In this document: one piece after another, positions 8,966-18,237 of the stretch
Layout of the letters: every line of letters begins with the position of its first letter
Numbering within the stretch: the stretch's first letter is position 1
Assembly (NCBI RefSeq): GCF_003985155.1
Contig: NZ_ML133688.1
Coordinates: 496,001-560,000 of the forward strand
From: Rhizobium vallis
GTDB lineage: Bacteria > Pseudomonadota > Alphaproteobacteria > Rhizobiales > Rhizobiaceae
Length of the DNA: 64,000 nucleotides
Reading direction: 5' to 3'
Translations under genes and position numbers: made by a program
The notes under the pieces: model-generated
Database searches by the model: none
The model's input: only the letters and a program-made list of their open reading frames with translations
What the model was told of the DNA's origin: nothing

Positions 8966-10377
8966 ATTGGCTACCTGATCTTTCCCGCGGCTCCGGGCCG
9001 GTCTATCTCCGGCTCGCCGACAGCATTGAAACCGCCATTGCGAGCGGCGCCCTGCCCGCCGGCAGCAAATTGCCGCCGCAACGCAACCTGGCCTACGATA
9101 TCGGCGTGACGATCGGCACGATCGGCCGCGCCTATGCGCTGGTGCACGAGCGCGGCCTGGTGGCAGGTGAAGTCGGTCGCGGCACCTACGTGCTGAACCG
9201 TTCCGAGACGCCGCCCGGCGAGCAGATGGATCCATTGGCCATCTCGCTTGGCGGGACCCGTTTTCAGGATGCGCCGGCCAACAAGATCCGTTTCGATACG
9301 ACTGCCGCCCCTGACCTCGGTCAGGGCCAGATCATAGCGGGCATCCTTGCCGAGATCGGCGAGCAACATCTCGCCGAGATCTCCTCCTATTCCAGGAGCT
9401 TCCCGCGCAACTGGTTCGAAGCCGGCCGTCTTTGGCTCGCCCGCAGCGGCTGGACGCCGGAGGCTGAAAACATCGTCCCGACGCTCGGTGCACATGCCGC
9501 GGCAACCGCCGTCATCGCCGCCGTTTCGGCGCCGGGCGACAAGATCGTCTTCGAGAATCTCAGCTACACGCAGATCAGCCGCAGCGCCCGTCTTCTCGGC
9601 CGTCGCACATTGACGGTCGATTCCGACGAATTCGGTATGATCCCCGATGATTTCGAGCGGCTCTGCCAGCAGCAGCATCCGAAGCTCGCCTTCCTGATGC
9701 CGACCGTCCACAATCCGACGCTGACGATCATGCCCTATGAGCGGCGCGCCGCAATCGCTGCAATCGCCAGGAAACATGGCGTCTGGCTGATCGAGGACGA
9801 TCTTTACGGCGGCATGGCCGACGATGACACGCCGCTGCTCGCCTCCATCGCGCCTGATCGCACCTTCCTCGTCAACGGCCTTTCGAAATCTGTCGCCGCC
9901 GGCGTGCGCGGCGGCTGGGTCGCCTGCCCGCCGCATTTTGCTCAGCGCATCAAGGTGACCCACAGGATGGTCACCGGCGGTCTTCCCTTCATCCTGGCGG
10001 AAACCTGCGCACGGCTCGTCGAAAGCGGCAGGGCCCACGAAATCCGCAAGGAAAGCGTCAAGGAACTCTCCCGGCGCGTCCGGCTCGCCCGCGAACAACT
10101 GGCGGGCTTCGATTTCGAATCACACCAGCATGCGCCGTTCCTCTGGCTGAAACTTCCGGAGCCCTGGATGTCGGGCACCTTCAAGAACGCCGCCTACCGT
10201 GACGGCGTGCTCGTCGATGACGAGGACGAGTTCAAGACGGCACGCGGCGAGAAAACCTATTATCGTGTTCGCGTCGGCTTCTCCTCGCCGAAGACCGGGC
10301 AAGAGCTGATCGCCGGCCTGATGATCCTGCGCCGGCTCCTGGAAAATGGCGGCTCCGCCTACGATGGCGAAATATGA
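8959..10377 (+). CDS. MocR/PdxR-type GntR-aminotransferase regulator
   Basis: A 472-residue cytosolic transcription factor. Residues 1-80 form a GntR-type winged helix (GPVYLRLADSIETAIASG, LPPQRNLAYDIGVTIGTIGRAY, GRGTYV). Residues about 110-465 form a fold-type I aminotransferase-like domain, with an MPTVHNPTLTIM motif, an LIEDDLYGG segment and a PLP lysine in LVNGLSKSVAAGVRGGW. MocR members sense PLP or a PLP-amino compound rather than act as enzymes. The start codon at 8959 lies only a few bases after a possible -10 box, so the mRNA may be leaderless. The gene is divergent from a DUF1127 gene and shares its operator. No metabolic target enzyme is adjacent. Confidence 0.92.
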   Translation: MTNWLPDLSRGSGPVYLRLADSIETAIASGALPAGSKLPPQRNLAYDIGVTIGTIGRAYALVHERGLVAGEVGRGTYVLNRSETPPGEQMDPLAISLGGTRFQDAPANKIRFDTTAAPDLGQGQIIAGILAEIGEQHLAEISSYSRSFPRNWFEAGRLWLARSGWTPEAENIVPTLGAHAAATAVIAAVSAPGDKIVFENLSYTQISRSARLLGRRTLTVDSDEFGMIPDDFERLCQQQHPKLAFLMPTVHNPTLTIMPYERRAAIAAIARKHGVWLIEDDLYGGMADDDTPLLASIAPDRTFLVNGLSKSVAAGVRGGWVACPPHFAQRIKVTHRMVTGGLPFILAETCARLVESGRAHEIRKESVKELSRRVRLAREQLAGFDFESHQHAPFLWLKLPEPWMSGTFKNAAYRDGVLVDDEDEFKTARGEKTYYRVRVGFSSPKTGQELIAGLMILRRLLENGGSAYDGEI

Positions 10378-10499
10378 TCTGTTGCAGATACACCGCATAG
10401 TTCGGAAAAGATGCCGGCGCTGAACGGCTATGCTTTTTCGATCGGCTCTCCATGATACCTCTCTCCCATTCCCCGGGTGAGGGAATCAAAGGACAGCAG

Positions 10500-11081
10500 A
10501 TGAAGATCGACTTCAACAGGGTCGTTCTGCGCTTCTTCGGTATTGCGTCAGCGGCAGCGGTGACCGGCTTTTTGGCCATGACCGGCTCCGCAAGTGCAGG
10601 TGCACAGATATTCGATGAATTGCGCTTCGGCGCCTCGGCCTCGGTACAATCGGGCCATTCCCGTGAAAACGGTGTCTTTCCGGAAATTACCGCCCTCTTC
10701 GATCCCTTCGGCTACGATCAGGCCGCCGGCTGGCAGCAGCAATTGCTGCACCCCCGTGTCCATCTCGGCACCTCGATCGGCACTGCTGGCGAAGCCACCC
10801 AGTTCTTCACCGGCTTCACCTGGACGGTGGATATCAACGAGAAGCTCTTTGCCGAAGCAGGCTTCGGCGGCGTCATCCATACCGGCGATCTCGAGGGCGA
10901 TGATGACGGTCCGGAACTCGGCTGCCGCGTCCTGTTTCACGAATATGTCGGCGCCGGCTACCGTTTCACCCGCAATTGGAACGTAATCGCCCAGATCGGC
11001 CACTCCTCGCATGCCAATCTCTGCGACGGACCGAACGATGGAATGACGCGCGCCGGCCTGCAGATCGGCTACAAGTTCTAA
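10500..11081 (+). CDS. PagL-like lipid A 3-O-deacylase / acyloxyacyl hydrolase family
   Basis: A 193-residue protein with a signal peptide (hydrophobic segment to about residue 33, GSASAG) and an eight-stranded outer-membrane barrel of the PagL type. The catalytic His-x-Ser is visible as GHSSH near residues 167-171, within the family end motif YRFTRNWNVIAQIGHSSHA. The barrel ends in an aromatic residue (GYKF), as expected for an outer-membrane protein. PagL removes the 3-linked acyl chain of lipid A; rhizobial lipid A is often 3-O-deacylated. Four Cys at mid and end positions are unusual for a barrel. The ATG at 10500 follows AAAGGA. A hairpin terminator follows. Confidence 0.85.
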   Translation: MKIDFNRVVLRFFGIASAAAVTGFLAMTGSASAGAQIFDELRFGASASVQSGHSRENGVFPEITALFDPFGYDQAAGWQQQLLHPRVHLGTSIGTAGEATQFFTGFTWTVDINEKLFAEAGFGGVIHTGDLEGDDDGPELGCRVLFHEYVGAGYRFTRNWNVIAQIGHSSHANLCDGPNDGMTRAGLQIGYKF

Positions 11082-11108
11082 GCGGTTGCCGCTTTGTGCG
11101 GAAAGTCT

Positions 11109-11138
11109 GCCCGCCCTCTGTTGACGGCGGGCATTTTC
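11109..11138 (+). terminator. Rho-independent terminator after pagL-like gene
   Basis: A seven-base stem GCCCGCC/GGCGGGC with a ten-base loop, followed by ATTTTCC. It separates the PagL-like gene from purL. Confidence 0.65.
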
Positions 11139-11201
11139 CTGTCGCGCGTCGCCGCTACATAAGCTAAAGACAGCGCAAAACGCGCCAGGGACTTTCCGCT
11201 C

Positions 11202-13433
11202 ATGACCATTCCAAACACCATTGCGATCACGCCGGAACTCATTGCAAGCCATGGCCTGAAGCCGGACGAGTATCAGCGCATTCTGGACCTGATCGGCCGC
11301 GAACCGACTTTCACCGAGCTCGGCATCTTCTCGGCCATGTGGAACGAGCACTGCTCCTACAAATCCTCGAAGAAATGGCTCCGCACGCTGCCGACCAAGG
11401 GCGCGCGCGTCATCCAGGGTCCGGGCGAGAATGCCGGCGTGGTCGATATCGATGACGGCGATTGCGTCGTCTTCAAGATGGAAAGCCACAACCATCCCTC
11501 CTATATCGAGCCGTACCAGGGGGCTGCGACCGGCGTCGGCGGCATTCTGCGCGACGTTTTCACCATGGGCGCGCGCCCGATCGCCGCGATGAACGCACTG
11601 CGCTTCGGCGAACCCGATCACCCGAAGACCCGCCACCTGGTCTCCGGCGTCGTTTCCGGCGTCGGCGGCTACGGCAATTCCTTCGGCGTGCCGACCGTCG
11701 GCGGTGAAGTCGAGTTCGACGCCCGCTACAACGGCAACATCCTGGTCAACGCCTTTGCCGCCGGTATCGCAAAATCCAATGCCATCTTCCTCTCCGAGGC
11801 CAAGGGCGTCGGCCTGCCGGTGGTTTATCTCGGCGCCAAGACCGGCCGTGATGGTGTCGGCGGCGCGACGATGGCCTCGGCCGAATTCGACGAATCGATC
11901 GAGGAGAAGCGCCCGACGGTTCAGGTCGGCGACCCCTTCACCGAAAAGTGCCTGCTCGAAGCCTGCCTCGAACTGATGAAGACCGGCGCCGTCATCGCCA
12001 TCCAGGACATGGGTGCGGCCGGCCTCACCTGCTCGGCTGTCGAAATGGGCGCCAAGGGCGATCTCGGCATCCTGCTCGAACTCGACAAGGTGCCGGTGCG
12101 CGAAGAGCGGATGACTGCCTACGAAATGATGCTGTCGGAAAGCCAGGAGCGCATGCTCATGGTGCTGCAGCCGGAGAAGGAAGAGGAAGCCAAGGCGATC
12201 TTCGTCAAGTGGGGCCTCGATTTCGCCATCGTCGGCAAGACGACCGACGACCTGCGTTTCCGCGTCGTGCATCAGGGCGAGGAAGTCGCCAATCTGCCGA
12301 TCAAGGATCTCGGCGATCAGGCGCCGGAATACGACCGCCCCTGGCGCGAATCGGGCAAGCAGGCTCCCCTGCCCGCCAACCTCGTCACCGCGCCTCAGGA
12401 TTACGGCCAGGCGCTGCTGCAACTCGTCGGCTCCGCCAACCAGTCGAGTCGCCGCTGGGTCTATGAGCAGTACGATACGCTGATCCAGGGCAATTCGCTG
12501 CAGCTTCCGGGCGGCGATGCCGGCGTCGTGCGCGTCGACGGCCATCAGAGCAAAGCTCTTGCCTTCTCCTCCGACGTGACCCCGCGTTATGTCGAGGCAG
12601 ACCCCTTCGAAGGTGGCAAGCAGGCGGTTGCCGAATGCTGGCGCAACATCACCGCGACAGGCGCCGAACCGCTCGCCGCCACCGACAATCTCAATTTCGG
12701 TAATCCCGAAAAGCCTGAGATCATGGGCCAGTTCGTTCAGGCGGTGAAGGGCATCGGCGAAGCCTGCCGCGCGCTCGACTTCCCGATCGTGTCAGGCAAC
12801 GTTTCGCTCTACAACGAGACCAACGGCGTCGCTATCCTGCCGACGCCGACGATCGCGGGCGTCGGCCTGCTGCCGGACTGGCGCAAGATGGTGCGCATCG
12901 GCAGCGCCAATGACGGCGACAAGGTGATCATGATCGGCGTCGACGGCAGCCATCTCGGCCAGTCCGTCTATCTCAGAGACGTGCTTGCCAGCCGTGAAGG
13001 TCCGGCGCCGGAGGTCGATCTCTTCGCCGAGCGCCGCAACGGCGATTTCGTCCGCTCGGTCATTCGCAACGGCCAGGCGACAGCCTGCCACGACATTTCT
13101 TCGGGCGGCCTTGCCGTTGCCCTTGCCGAAATGGCCATGGCTTCGGACAAGGGCCTGACGATCGATCTAGGTGAAAGCAGAGGCGCGCCGCATGCGCTGC
13201 TCTTTGGTGAGGACCAGGCTCGTTACGTGCTGACGGTCCCCGCCGATGTTGCCGATTTCCTCTGCGCCAATGCGGAAGGCGCCGGCGTTCCCTTCCGCCG
13301 TCTGGGCACCGTCGGGGGAACGGCGCTCGTCGTCGGCGATCTGATCTCGCTGCCGATTCAGCAATTGCACGATGCCCATGAATCGTGGTTCCCTGATTTC
13401 ATGGAAGGCCGCGGCGAATTGGCTGCGGAATAA
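11202..13433 (+). CDS. purL: FGAM synthase large subunit PurL
   Basis: The 743-residue ATP-binding synthetase subunit, the small bacterial type that needs PurQ and PurS. Motifs include the N-terminal [57 protein letters not shown] (shown in part; binds ATP/Mg), VGGEVEFD, and the second half-domain's [14 protein letters not shown]. It catalyses formylglycinamide ribonucleotide amidation. The gene starts at ATG 11202, after the terminator of the PagL-like gene, so it probably has its own promoter. It is followed after 19 bases by a bolA-family gene, an arrangement common in Rhizobiales. Confidence 0.97.
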   Translation: MTIPNTIAITPELIASHGLKPDEYQRILDLIGREPTFTELGIFSAMWNEHCSYKSSKKWLRTLPTKGARVIQGPGENAGVVDIDDGDCVVFKMESHNHPSYIEPYQGAATGVGGILRDVFTMGARPIAAMNALRFGEPDHPKTRHLVSGVVSGVGGYGNSFGVPTVGGEVEFDARYNGNILVNAFAAGIAKSNAIFLSEAKGVGLPVVYLGAKTGRDGVGGATMASAEFDESIEEKRPTVQVGDPFTEKCLLEACLELMKTGAVIAIQDMGAAGLTCSAVEMGAKGDLGILLELDKVPVREERMTAYEMMLSESQERMLMVLQPEKEEEAKAIFVKWGLDFAIVGKTTDDLRFRVVHQGEEVANLPIKDLGDQAPEYDRPWRESGKQAPLPANLVTAPQDYGQALLQLVGSANQSSRRWVYEQYDTLIQGNSLQLPGGDAGVVRVDGHQSKALAFSSDVTPRYVEADPFEGGKQAVAECWRNITATGAEPLAATDNLNFGNPEKPEIMGQFVQAVKGIGEACRALDFPIVSGNVSLYNETNGVAILPTPTIAGVGLLPDWRKMVRIGSANDGDKVIMIGVDGSHLGQSVYLRDVLASREGPAPEVDLFAERRNGDFVRSVIRNGQATACHDISSGGLAVALAEMAMASDKGLTIDLGESRGAPHALLFGEDQARYVLTVPADVADFLCANAEGAGVPFRRLGTVGGTALVVGDLISLPIQQLHDAHESWFPDFMEGRGELAAE

Positions 13434-13452
13434 TGCGCAAGGAGTAACGATC

Positions 13453-13686
13453 ATGGCCATGAAACCCGGCGATATCGAAGACATGATCAAGGCTGGGATT
13501 CCCGGAGCCAAGGTGACGATCCGCGATCTGGCGGGCGACGGCGATCACTACGCCGCCGAAGTCGTCGCCGAAGCCTTCCGCGGCAAGAGCCGCGTGCAGC
13601 AGCACCAGATGGTCTACGAGGCGCTGAAGGGCAATATGGGCGGCGTGTTGCACGCCCTGGCCCTGCAGACTTCGGCCCCGGAATAG
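13453..13686 (+). CDS. BolA/IbaG-family protein
   Basis: A 77-residue BolA-fold protein of the short YrbA/IbaG type: MKPGDIEDMIKAGIPGAKVTI, DGDHYAAEVVAEAFRGKSRVQQHQMVY, and a C-terminal HALALQT segment. BolA proteins bind a 2Fe-2S cluster together with a monothiol glutaredoxin and work in iron signalling or cluster delivery. The conserved His in the HALAL region can act as ligand. AAGGAG lies about eight bases before the ATG. The likely partner gene grxD lies 6 kb downstream (19704), displaced by a block of transporter and envelope genes. Confidence 0.9.
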   Translation: MAMKPGDIEDMIKAGIPGAKVTIRDLAGDGDHYAAEVVAEAFRGKSRVQQHQMVYEALKGNMGGVLHALALQTSAPE

Positions 13687-13689
13687 GGT

Positions 13690-13710
13690 CCGAAAAGCTC
13701 CGAACGGAGC
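13690..13710 (-). terminator. Short hairpin ending the btuFCD-like operon
   Basis: A perfect six-base inverted repeat GCTCCG-AA-CGGAGC at 13697-13710; on the minus strand it is followed by TTTTCGG, so it can end the ABC operon. The stem is short, so this is tentative. Confidence 0.45.
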
Positions 13711-13719
13711 GATTCTGGT

Positions 13720-14484
13720 TTAGCTCATCCTGTATTGGATATGGACGCGGCCATGGATCGAAGATCTTTCGACATGCGCCCGGACACCAAAGACGCGGCC
13801 GATTAGTCCCTCGGTGAGCACGGTATCGGCCGCTCCCGCGGCAACGAGCTTTCCCTTATCGAGCACGGCCAGGCTATCGCAGAACATCGCCGCTAGATTG
13901 AGGTCGTGCAGGGCGATGATGCAGGTAATGCCGAGCTTCGAGACAAGGGAAAGAATATCCAGCTGGTGCTGGATATCGAGGTGATTGGTCGGCTCGTCGA
14001 GCAGGAGTTCGCTCGGCGATTGCGCAAGCGCTCGTGCAATGTGGACGCGCTGCCGCTCGCCGCCTGAGAGCGTCTGCCAGAGCTGCATGGCCCGATCTCT
14101 CATGTCGACGCGGGAAAGCGCCTCGTCGACGCGGAGATCGTCGTCCGCAGCCCAGGAATTCAGCAATCCGCGATGCGGCGTCCTGCCGAGACGCACGACA
14201 TCCCTGACGGTCAGTTGCGTCTCGGTCGTCGATTGCTGCTCGACGAAGGCGACACGACGGGCAAGCTCGGCTCTCGATATTGCCGAAATATCGTCCTCAC
14301 CGAGCCGGATAACGCCGCTGCGGGCTTTTCGCAGCCGGCAGATCAGCCGCAACAGGCTCGATTTTCCCGAGCCGTTCGGCCCCAGTAGGCCCAGCACCTT
14401 GCCTTTCTCGACCGCGAGGCTGATGCCATTGACGATAAGCGTATCGCCGGCGACGAAACTGATCTCGTCGACTGTAATGCTCAT
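13720..14484 (-). CDS. ABC transporter ATPase, corrinoid/iron-chelate type (BtuD-like)
   Basis: A 254-residue ATPase of the FecE/BtuD type. Walker A is GPNGSGKSS at 35-43, the signature is LSGGERQR, Walker B is ELLLDEPTNHLD and the switch His is in IIALHDLNLAA. It energises import through the permease encoded just upstream. The ATG overlaps the stop of the permease gene (14481-14484), a sign of translational coupling. The operon lies under a cobalamin riboswitch, so the predicted substrate is cobalamin or another corrinoid rather than a siderophore, although the protein sequence alone cannot distinguish these. Confidence 0.9.
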   Translation of the reverse strand: MSITVDEISFVAGDTLIVNGISLAVEKGKVLGLLGPNGSGKSSLLRLICRLRKARSGVIRLGEDDISAISRAELARRVAFVEQQSTTETQLTVRDVVRLGRTPHRGLLNSWAADDDLRVDEALSRVDMRDRAMQLWQTLSGGERQRVHIARALAQSPSELLLDEPTNHLDIQHQLDILSLVSKLGITCIIALHDLNLAAMFCDSLAVLDKGKLVAAGAADTVLTEGLIGRVFGVRAHVERSSIHGRVHIQYRMS

Positions 14485-15521
14485 GCGGTTCTCCTGGCGC
14501 TATAGAGAATGACCGCGAAGGCCGGAGCGCCGCACAGTGCGGTGACGACGCCGATCGGCAGAATCTGTTGCGGGACGATGATCCGCGAGACGATGTCGGC
14601 AGCGACCATGAAGAGAGCGCCGCCGAGCGCTGTAGTCGGCAGCAGCCGGCTATGGGCAGGCCCGACCAGGAAACGTGCGGCATGCGGAATGACAAGACCG
14701 ACAAAGCCGATCGAGCCGACCATGCTGACGACAGCTGCCGTCATCACGGCGGTCGCGCCGAGCAGCACGATCTGGACGCGCCGCACTGCAATGCCGAGCG
14801 ATGCAGCAGCATCGGTACCGAAGGCGAAAGCGTCGAGGGCTCGCACATGGGCAAGGCAGACGAGGAAGCCGATCAGGGTAACCGGCACTACGAGATAGAC
14901 ATCCGGCCAGCGAACGCCGCTGAGAGAACCGAGCAGCCAAAACATGACACCGCGCGCCTGTTCCGCGTTGGCCGATGTCGTGACGATATAGGAGGTCAGC
15001 GCGTTGAAGAGCTGCGATCCGGCAATTCCGCACAGAATGATGCGCTCGCCGGTCCCGCCGGCGCCGGCTGCAAGTACGCCGACCAGCAGAAATGCCACGA
15101 CCGCGCCGATGAATGCGCCGCTCGAAAGGCTGAGCACGCCATAACCGAAACCGAGGATCATCACGCAGACCGCACCCGTTGAGGCGCCTGCCGAAATGCC
15201 GAGAACGTAAGGCTCGGCCAGCGGATTGCGCAGCAGGGCCTGCAGGATGGTGCCACAGAGCGCCAGCGACGCGCCGGCGCTCGCCGCCACCAGCGCGCGG
15301 CTGAGGCGATAGTCCCAGACGATGCCCTGATGAATGCGGCTGAGTTCGAAACCGGTACCGAAAAGCCGGTTCGAGACGGCCTTGGCAGTCGTCTGAAGCG
15401 GGATCGATATTTCGCCGATCGAGACGGCCAGGCTGATCATCAGTCCCAGGAGGACGAAGGCGACAATGGTGAGCGCGACAAGCGCCCACCATCCATCCCG
15501 TTTCAGAAGCGTCATGTTCAC
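14481..15521 (-). CDS. ABC transporter permease, FecCD/BtuC family
   Basis: A 346-residue permease with about ten predicted membrane helices. Family marks include the RLSRALVAASAGASLALCGTILQ region, NPLAEPYVLGISAGAS, GSLSGVRWPDVYLV, and late VGSIGFVGLVIPHAARFLVG with the coupling-helix region. It forms the inner-membrane channel for the substrate-binding protein encoded upstream. Both ends overlap the neighbouring genes by four bases, which fits a coupled three-gene operon in the order binding protein, permease, ATPase. Riboswitch control suggests corrinoid import. Confidence 0.92.
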   Translation of the reverse strand: MNMTLLKRDGWWALVALTIVAFVLLGLMISLAVSIGEISIPLQTTAKAVSNRLFGTGFELSRIHQGIVWDYRLSRALVAASAGASLALCGTILQALLRNPLAEPYVLGISAGASTGAVCVMILGFGYGVLSLSSGAFIGAVVAFLLVGVLAAGAGGTGERIILCGIAGSQLFNALTSYIVTTSANAEQARGVMFWLLGSLSGVRWPDVYLVVPVTLIGFLVCLAHVRALDAFAFGTDAAASLGIAVRRVQIVLLGATAVMTAAVVSMVGSIGFVGLVIPHAARFLVGPAHSRLLPTTALGGALFMVAADIVSRIIVPQQILPIGVVTALCGAPAFAVILYSARRTA

Positions 15522-16534
15522 TGGGAGAGACCCGACGACTTGATGCCCTTTGCCAGTATCTCGATGCCGTCGATCGTACGGATCGTCGGGTTCATCGATT
15601 GCGCGTCCATCATCACGAAACGCTTGTTCTTGACGGCATCGAGCTCGCGGGTAACCGGGTCGTTCTCCAGAAAGTCGAGCTTCACCTTCGGATCATCAGC
15701 CGCATAGCGCCGGCGATCCATGGTCGCGATGACGATGACCGCAGGATTGGCCTGAACAATCGTCTCCCAGCCGACCAGCGGCCATTCCTCTTCCGTCGTC
15801 ACAACATTCGCAGCACCCAGAGTCTTCAGAATATAGGCAGGCGCGCTGTTCTTCCCGGCGATGAAGGCATCGCCGTTCATCTCCTTGCTGGAGAACCAGA
15901 AGACGACGGGCAGGTTCTTTGCCGATGCGCCCGATATCGAGGCGACGGCATCGGCCTCGCGCTTCTTGAGATCGGCGATCAGGGCGTCGCCGCGGTCCTT
16001 GATATCGAAGATTTCGGAGAGTTCGGCGATTTCCTGATAGATCAGGTCCATCGTGAACAGCTCTTTGCGCACGCCGTCGCCGCCATCGGTATTGATCTTG
16101 GCGACGCAGTCGGCGGGCGCGACATAGGTGTTGATCCCGAGCCCGGAGAATTGTTCGCGCTTGCCGACAGACCCCTGCGCGCCGACATGCCACTCGAATT
16201 CGGCCGCCACCAGATCGGGCTCCGCGCCGACGACGGATTCGAAGCTCGGGTCGTTGTCGGCAAGGCGTTTGATCCTGCTGTTTGCCTCGGCATATTGCGG
16301 TAGAACCGGCCCGACCCAGACCGCGGTGCCGGTGATCTTGTCCGCCAGTCCGAGGGAAAGCAGCACTTCGCTCATGCCCTGGCCGATCGAAACGATCTTT
16401 GCCGGGGCCTTTTCGAAGGTCACCTGCTGGCCGCAATTGGTGATGGTCAATGGATATTGGGTGGCAGCAAGGCTCGGCGCTGCAAGGCCGGTCAGCCCGA
16501 AGGCAAACGTCATGCTCATGAGAAACTGGCGCAT
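15518..16534 (-). CDS. Periplasmic corrinoid/iron-chelate binding protein (BtuF-like)
   Basis: A 338-residue class III binding protein with a signal peptide (cleavage near SLAATQ at about residue 23). It shows the usual start of the family (ITNCGQQVTFEKAPAKIVSIG) and two lobes joined by a long helix. The mature protein is soluble; no lipobox was seen. Two Cys, near residues 34 and 143, could make a disulfide. The nearest annotated relatives are probably generic iron or F420-type binding proteins; the upstream cobalamin riboswitch is the main evidence for a corrinoid ligand. Its start codon follows a 200-base leader with a small ORF and only a weak ribosome site. Confidence 0.85.
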   Translation of the reverse strand: MRQFLMSMTFAFGLTGLAAPSLAATQYPLTITNCGQQVTFEKAPAKIVSIGQGMSEVLLSLGLADKITGTAVWVGPVLPQYAEANSRIKRLADNDPSFESVVGAEPDLVAAEFEWHVGAQGSVGKREQFSGLGINTYVAPADCVAKINTDGGDGVRKELFTMDLIYQEIAELSEIFDIKDRGDALIADLKKREADAVASISGASAKNLPVVFWFSSKEMNGDAFIAGKNSAPAYILKTLGAANVVTTEEEWPLVGWETIVQANPAVIVIATMDRRRYAADDPKVKLDFLENDPVTRELDAVKNKRFVMMDAQSMNPTIRTIDGIEILAKGIKSSGLSQ

Positions 16535-16616
16535 GGAAAATCTCGATAAGGAGGAAAAAGTCTAGCCTCGCCGTGTCGCGCGCGGCTGCGCGGAAGAAGG
16601 CACGGTCGAACTGACG

Positions 16617-16682
16617 CTAGCGGTGAAAAACCCAATCGAGACGGCTATGTGCCGGAGTTCGGCGAAGGCTCAGGTCAATCAT
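16617..16682 (-). CDS. Candidate 21-residue leader ORF in the riboswitch leader
   Basis: A 21-codon ORF lies between the riboswitch and the binding-protein gene. It starts with ATG and has a strong ribosome site (AAGGAA, six bases spacing), stronger than that of the main gene, and ends in TAG. Five of its residues are Arg. A CCTGG just upstream of the ribosome site could pair with CCAGG of the B12 box. Translation is inference; it could be a chance frame. Confidence 0.35.
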   Translation of the reverse strand: MIDLSLRRTPAHSRLDWVFHR

Positions 16683-16732
16683 GTCTGTTCCTTTCCAGGC
16701 ATCCCCGCCCGGTTGATTGGATCGTGATTGAC

Positions 16733-16980
16733 GGCAGGTCTCCTGGCTTGCGGATATCGCCGATCATCTGCCTTCCCGCGAAAACCTTCGCAGTGGCATG
16801 GCCAGAAGCCCCAAGAGATGAGCCGCAGGCTCAATTCGGGATGATCGGCAGGCCAATCATCCCTAGGAATGATCGACAAGCCGCTTACAGTTGCGGGGGC
16901 AGCCACGGTCTTGATCCCTATTGGGTCGTCCTCACCGTGTTCCCTATTAATCCCCTTGGAGTCATCCTCGGGGAACCGTC
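16733..16980 (-). ncRNA. Cobalamin (B12) riboswitch
   Basis: On the minus strand, in order: a GGTTCCCCGAGG 5' arm (near 16980-16965), the AATAGGGAAC element, the highly conserved GCTGCCCCCGCAACTGTAAG core (16903-16884), GCCACTG (16797-16791), and a B12 box AAGCCAGGAGACCTGCC (16749-16733). This is a full match to the cobalamin aptamer pattern. The aptamer lies about 200 bases upstream of the binding-protein start and should repress the ABC operon when adenosyl- or methylcobalamin is plentiful. Confidence 0.95.
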
Positions 16981-17070
16981 GCGCCCAGTTACGCCAGCTC
17001 GCCGCATCGCGTCAAGAACAAGCTGACGTATCGGGTTCTGCGTGGAATGCCTTCATCGAAAAGGCTGCAC

Positions 17071-18237
17071 TCAGCTAGGTATTCTCTTTTCGTCCGGGCT
17101 GGAAAAAACCGACGCCGTCATCGGTCCCGATGTCATCAGCGTGAAATCGAAGGGCGCCTGCAGATCGGGCCCAAGCACGTATTGGCGGTGCACACGAAGC
17201 TGGTCCTTACGGATCTTGCGATAGTGTTCGCTGGTCAGCATCTGCCTGACCCGGATCTGGATCATCTTTGCCGGAGGCGCATCCTCATGGCCGCAGACGG
17301 CAACGACCGGCACCTTGTAGAAATTGATCGAATCCGTCAGGCACTGCACGTCGAGCCAGGAAATATCCGGACACCGGGCGATCAGTCCGACGCGGGCCCG
17401 AAGCTGCGTTGCCGACGACAGCAGCGCGCATTGCAGGATGGCGCTGCCGAGCGTGGCGAACACCACGCGCTTGCCCTTGAAGAGATCCGGCTCCCTTTCG
17501 AGCAATATGCCGATGACATGGGCGGCCACATTCGATCCCATGCTGTGCGAGGAGATCACGTATTCGTCCGCCGCTTCGTCAAGCGCCTTGCGCACGGTAT
17601 CGGCCCTGTCTTCCAGCCATTCGTTGAAATCCGCGCGGTCCATCCGGCCGAGCGCCACCGCCATTTCCCAGTCGGCAAAGAGATGCAGCGTATGGAAACG
17701 TTCGGAAAACGGCAGGAAGGCGAAGATGAAGAAACAGAGCCCCAGCGGCCCGCTCCAGAGCACGTGCCACGGCGAAAAGCCGAGACTATAAGGCAAGAGA
17801 GCGATTTGCGCCGCCAGCAATATCGCCAGCGCCGTCAACAGGAACGGAAAAAGGAAGAACAGGCCGAAACGCCACGCATGGCGGAAATATCCCAGCATCC
17901 CGCCTTCGAGCACGATCTGTGTGAAGCTGCGGAAACCGGCAATGATCTGGCTCAGCGTGTTACCGCTGCGCAGCCTGCGTACGAACACGTCATGATCGAC
18001 CATGTGGATCCGGCTCTTCGTCCGCCAGCCGGCTGAATCCGTTCCGGCTCCCTGGCCCGTCGTGACCTCGAAACTGAGGGGATCGCTTCCCGCCTCCGGA
18101 GTGCCGGTCTCGACCGAATAGCCCCAGACGGCAGCACTCTGTCTGGCCGAACGCTCGTAGCGCGCCCGGTGGGCCACGCCGTCGAGCGGCTCGAAGCCCG
18201 TGAAATGCAGGACGACCCGCTTCTCGATCAGTTTCAT
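17071..18237 (-). CDS. Membrane protein with alpha/beta-hydrolase nucleophile elbow, unknown
   Basis: A 388-residue protein I cannot assign to a named family. Two to three hydrophobic helices lie near residues 122-145 (RFGLFFLFPFLLTALAILLA) and 156-175 (HVLWSGPLGLCFFIFAFLPF). C-terminal to these, a VISSHSMGSNVAAHVIG segment near residue 230 is a typical Ser-hydrolase nucleophile elbow (S-H-S-M-G). Later AVCGHEDAPPA could hold the acid, and a His near HRQY the base. Together this suggests a membrane-anchored lipase or esterase-like enzyme with a cytosolic catalytic domain. It lies upstream of the riboswitch, on the same strand, but is probably transcribed separately. Substrate unknown. Confidence 0.7.
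   Translation of the reverse strand: MKLIEKRVVLHFTGFEPLDGVAHRARYERSARQSAAVWGYSVETGTPEAGSDPLSFEVTTGQGAGTDSAGWRTKSRIHMVDHDVFVRRLRSGNTLSQIIAGFRSFTQIVLEGGMLGYFRHAWRFGLFFLFPFLLTALAILLAAQIALLPYSLGFSPWHVLWSGPLGLCFFIFAFLPFSERFHTLHLFADWEMAVALGRMDRADFNEWLEDRADTVRKALDEAADEYVISSHSMGSNVAAHVIGILLEREPDLFKGKRVVFATLGSAILQCALLSSATQLRARVGLIARCPDISWLDVQCLTDSINFYKVPVVAVCGHEDAPPAKMIQIRVRQMLTSEHYRKIRKDQLRVHRQYVLGPDLQAPFDFTLMTSGPMTASVFSSPDEKRIPS

Noticed and set aside
10548..12545. A 665-codon open frame antisense to the PagL-like gene and purL
   Set aside because: It spans two well-supported genes on the other strand; long antisense frames are expected from the G/C-rich third position, and its product has no recognisable family.
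17047..18036. A 329-codon plus-strand frame opposite the membrane hydrolase
   Set aside because: The minus-strand product has membrane helices and a nucleophile elbow; this frame has only charged, repetitive residues.
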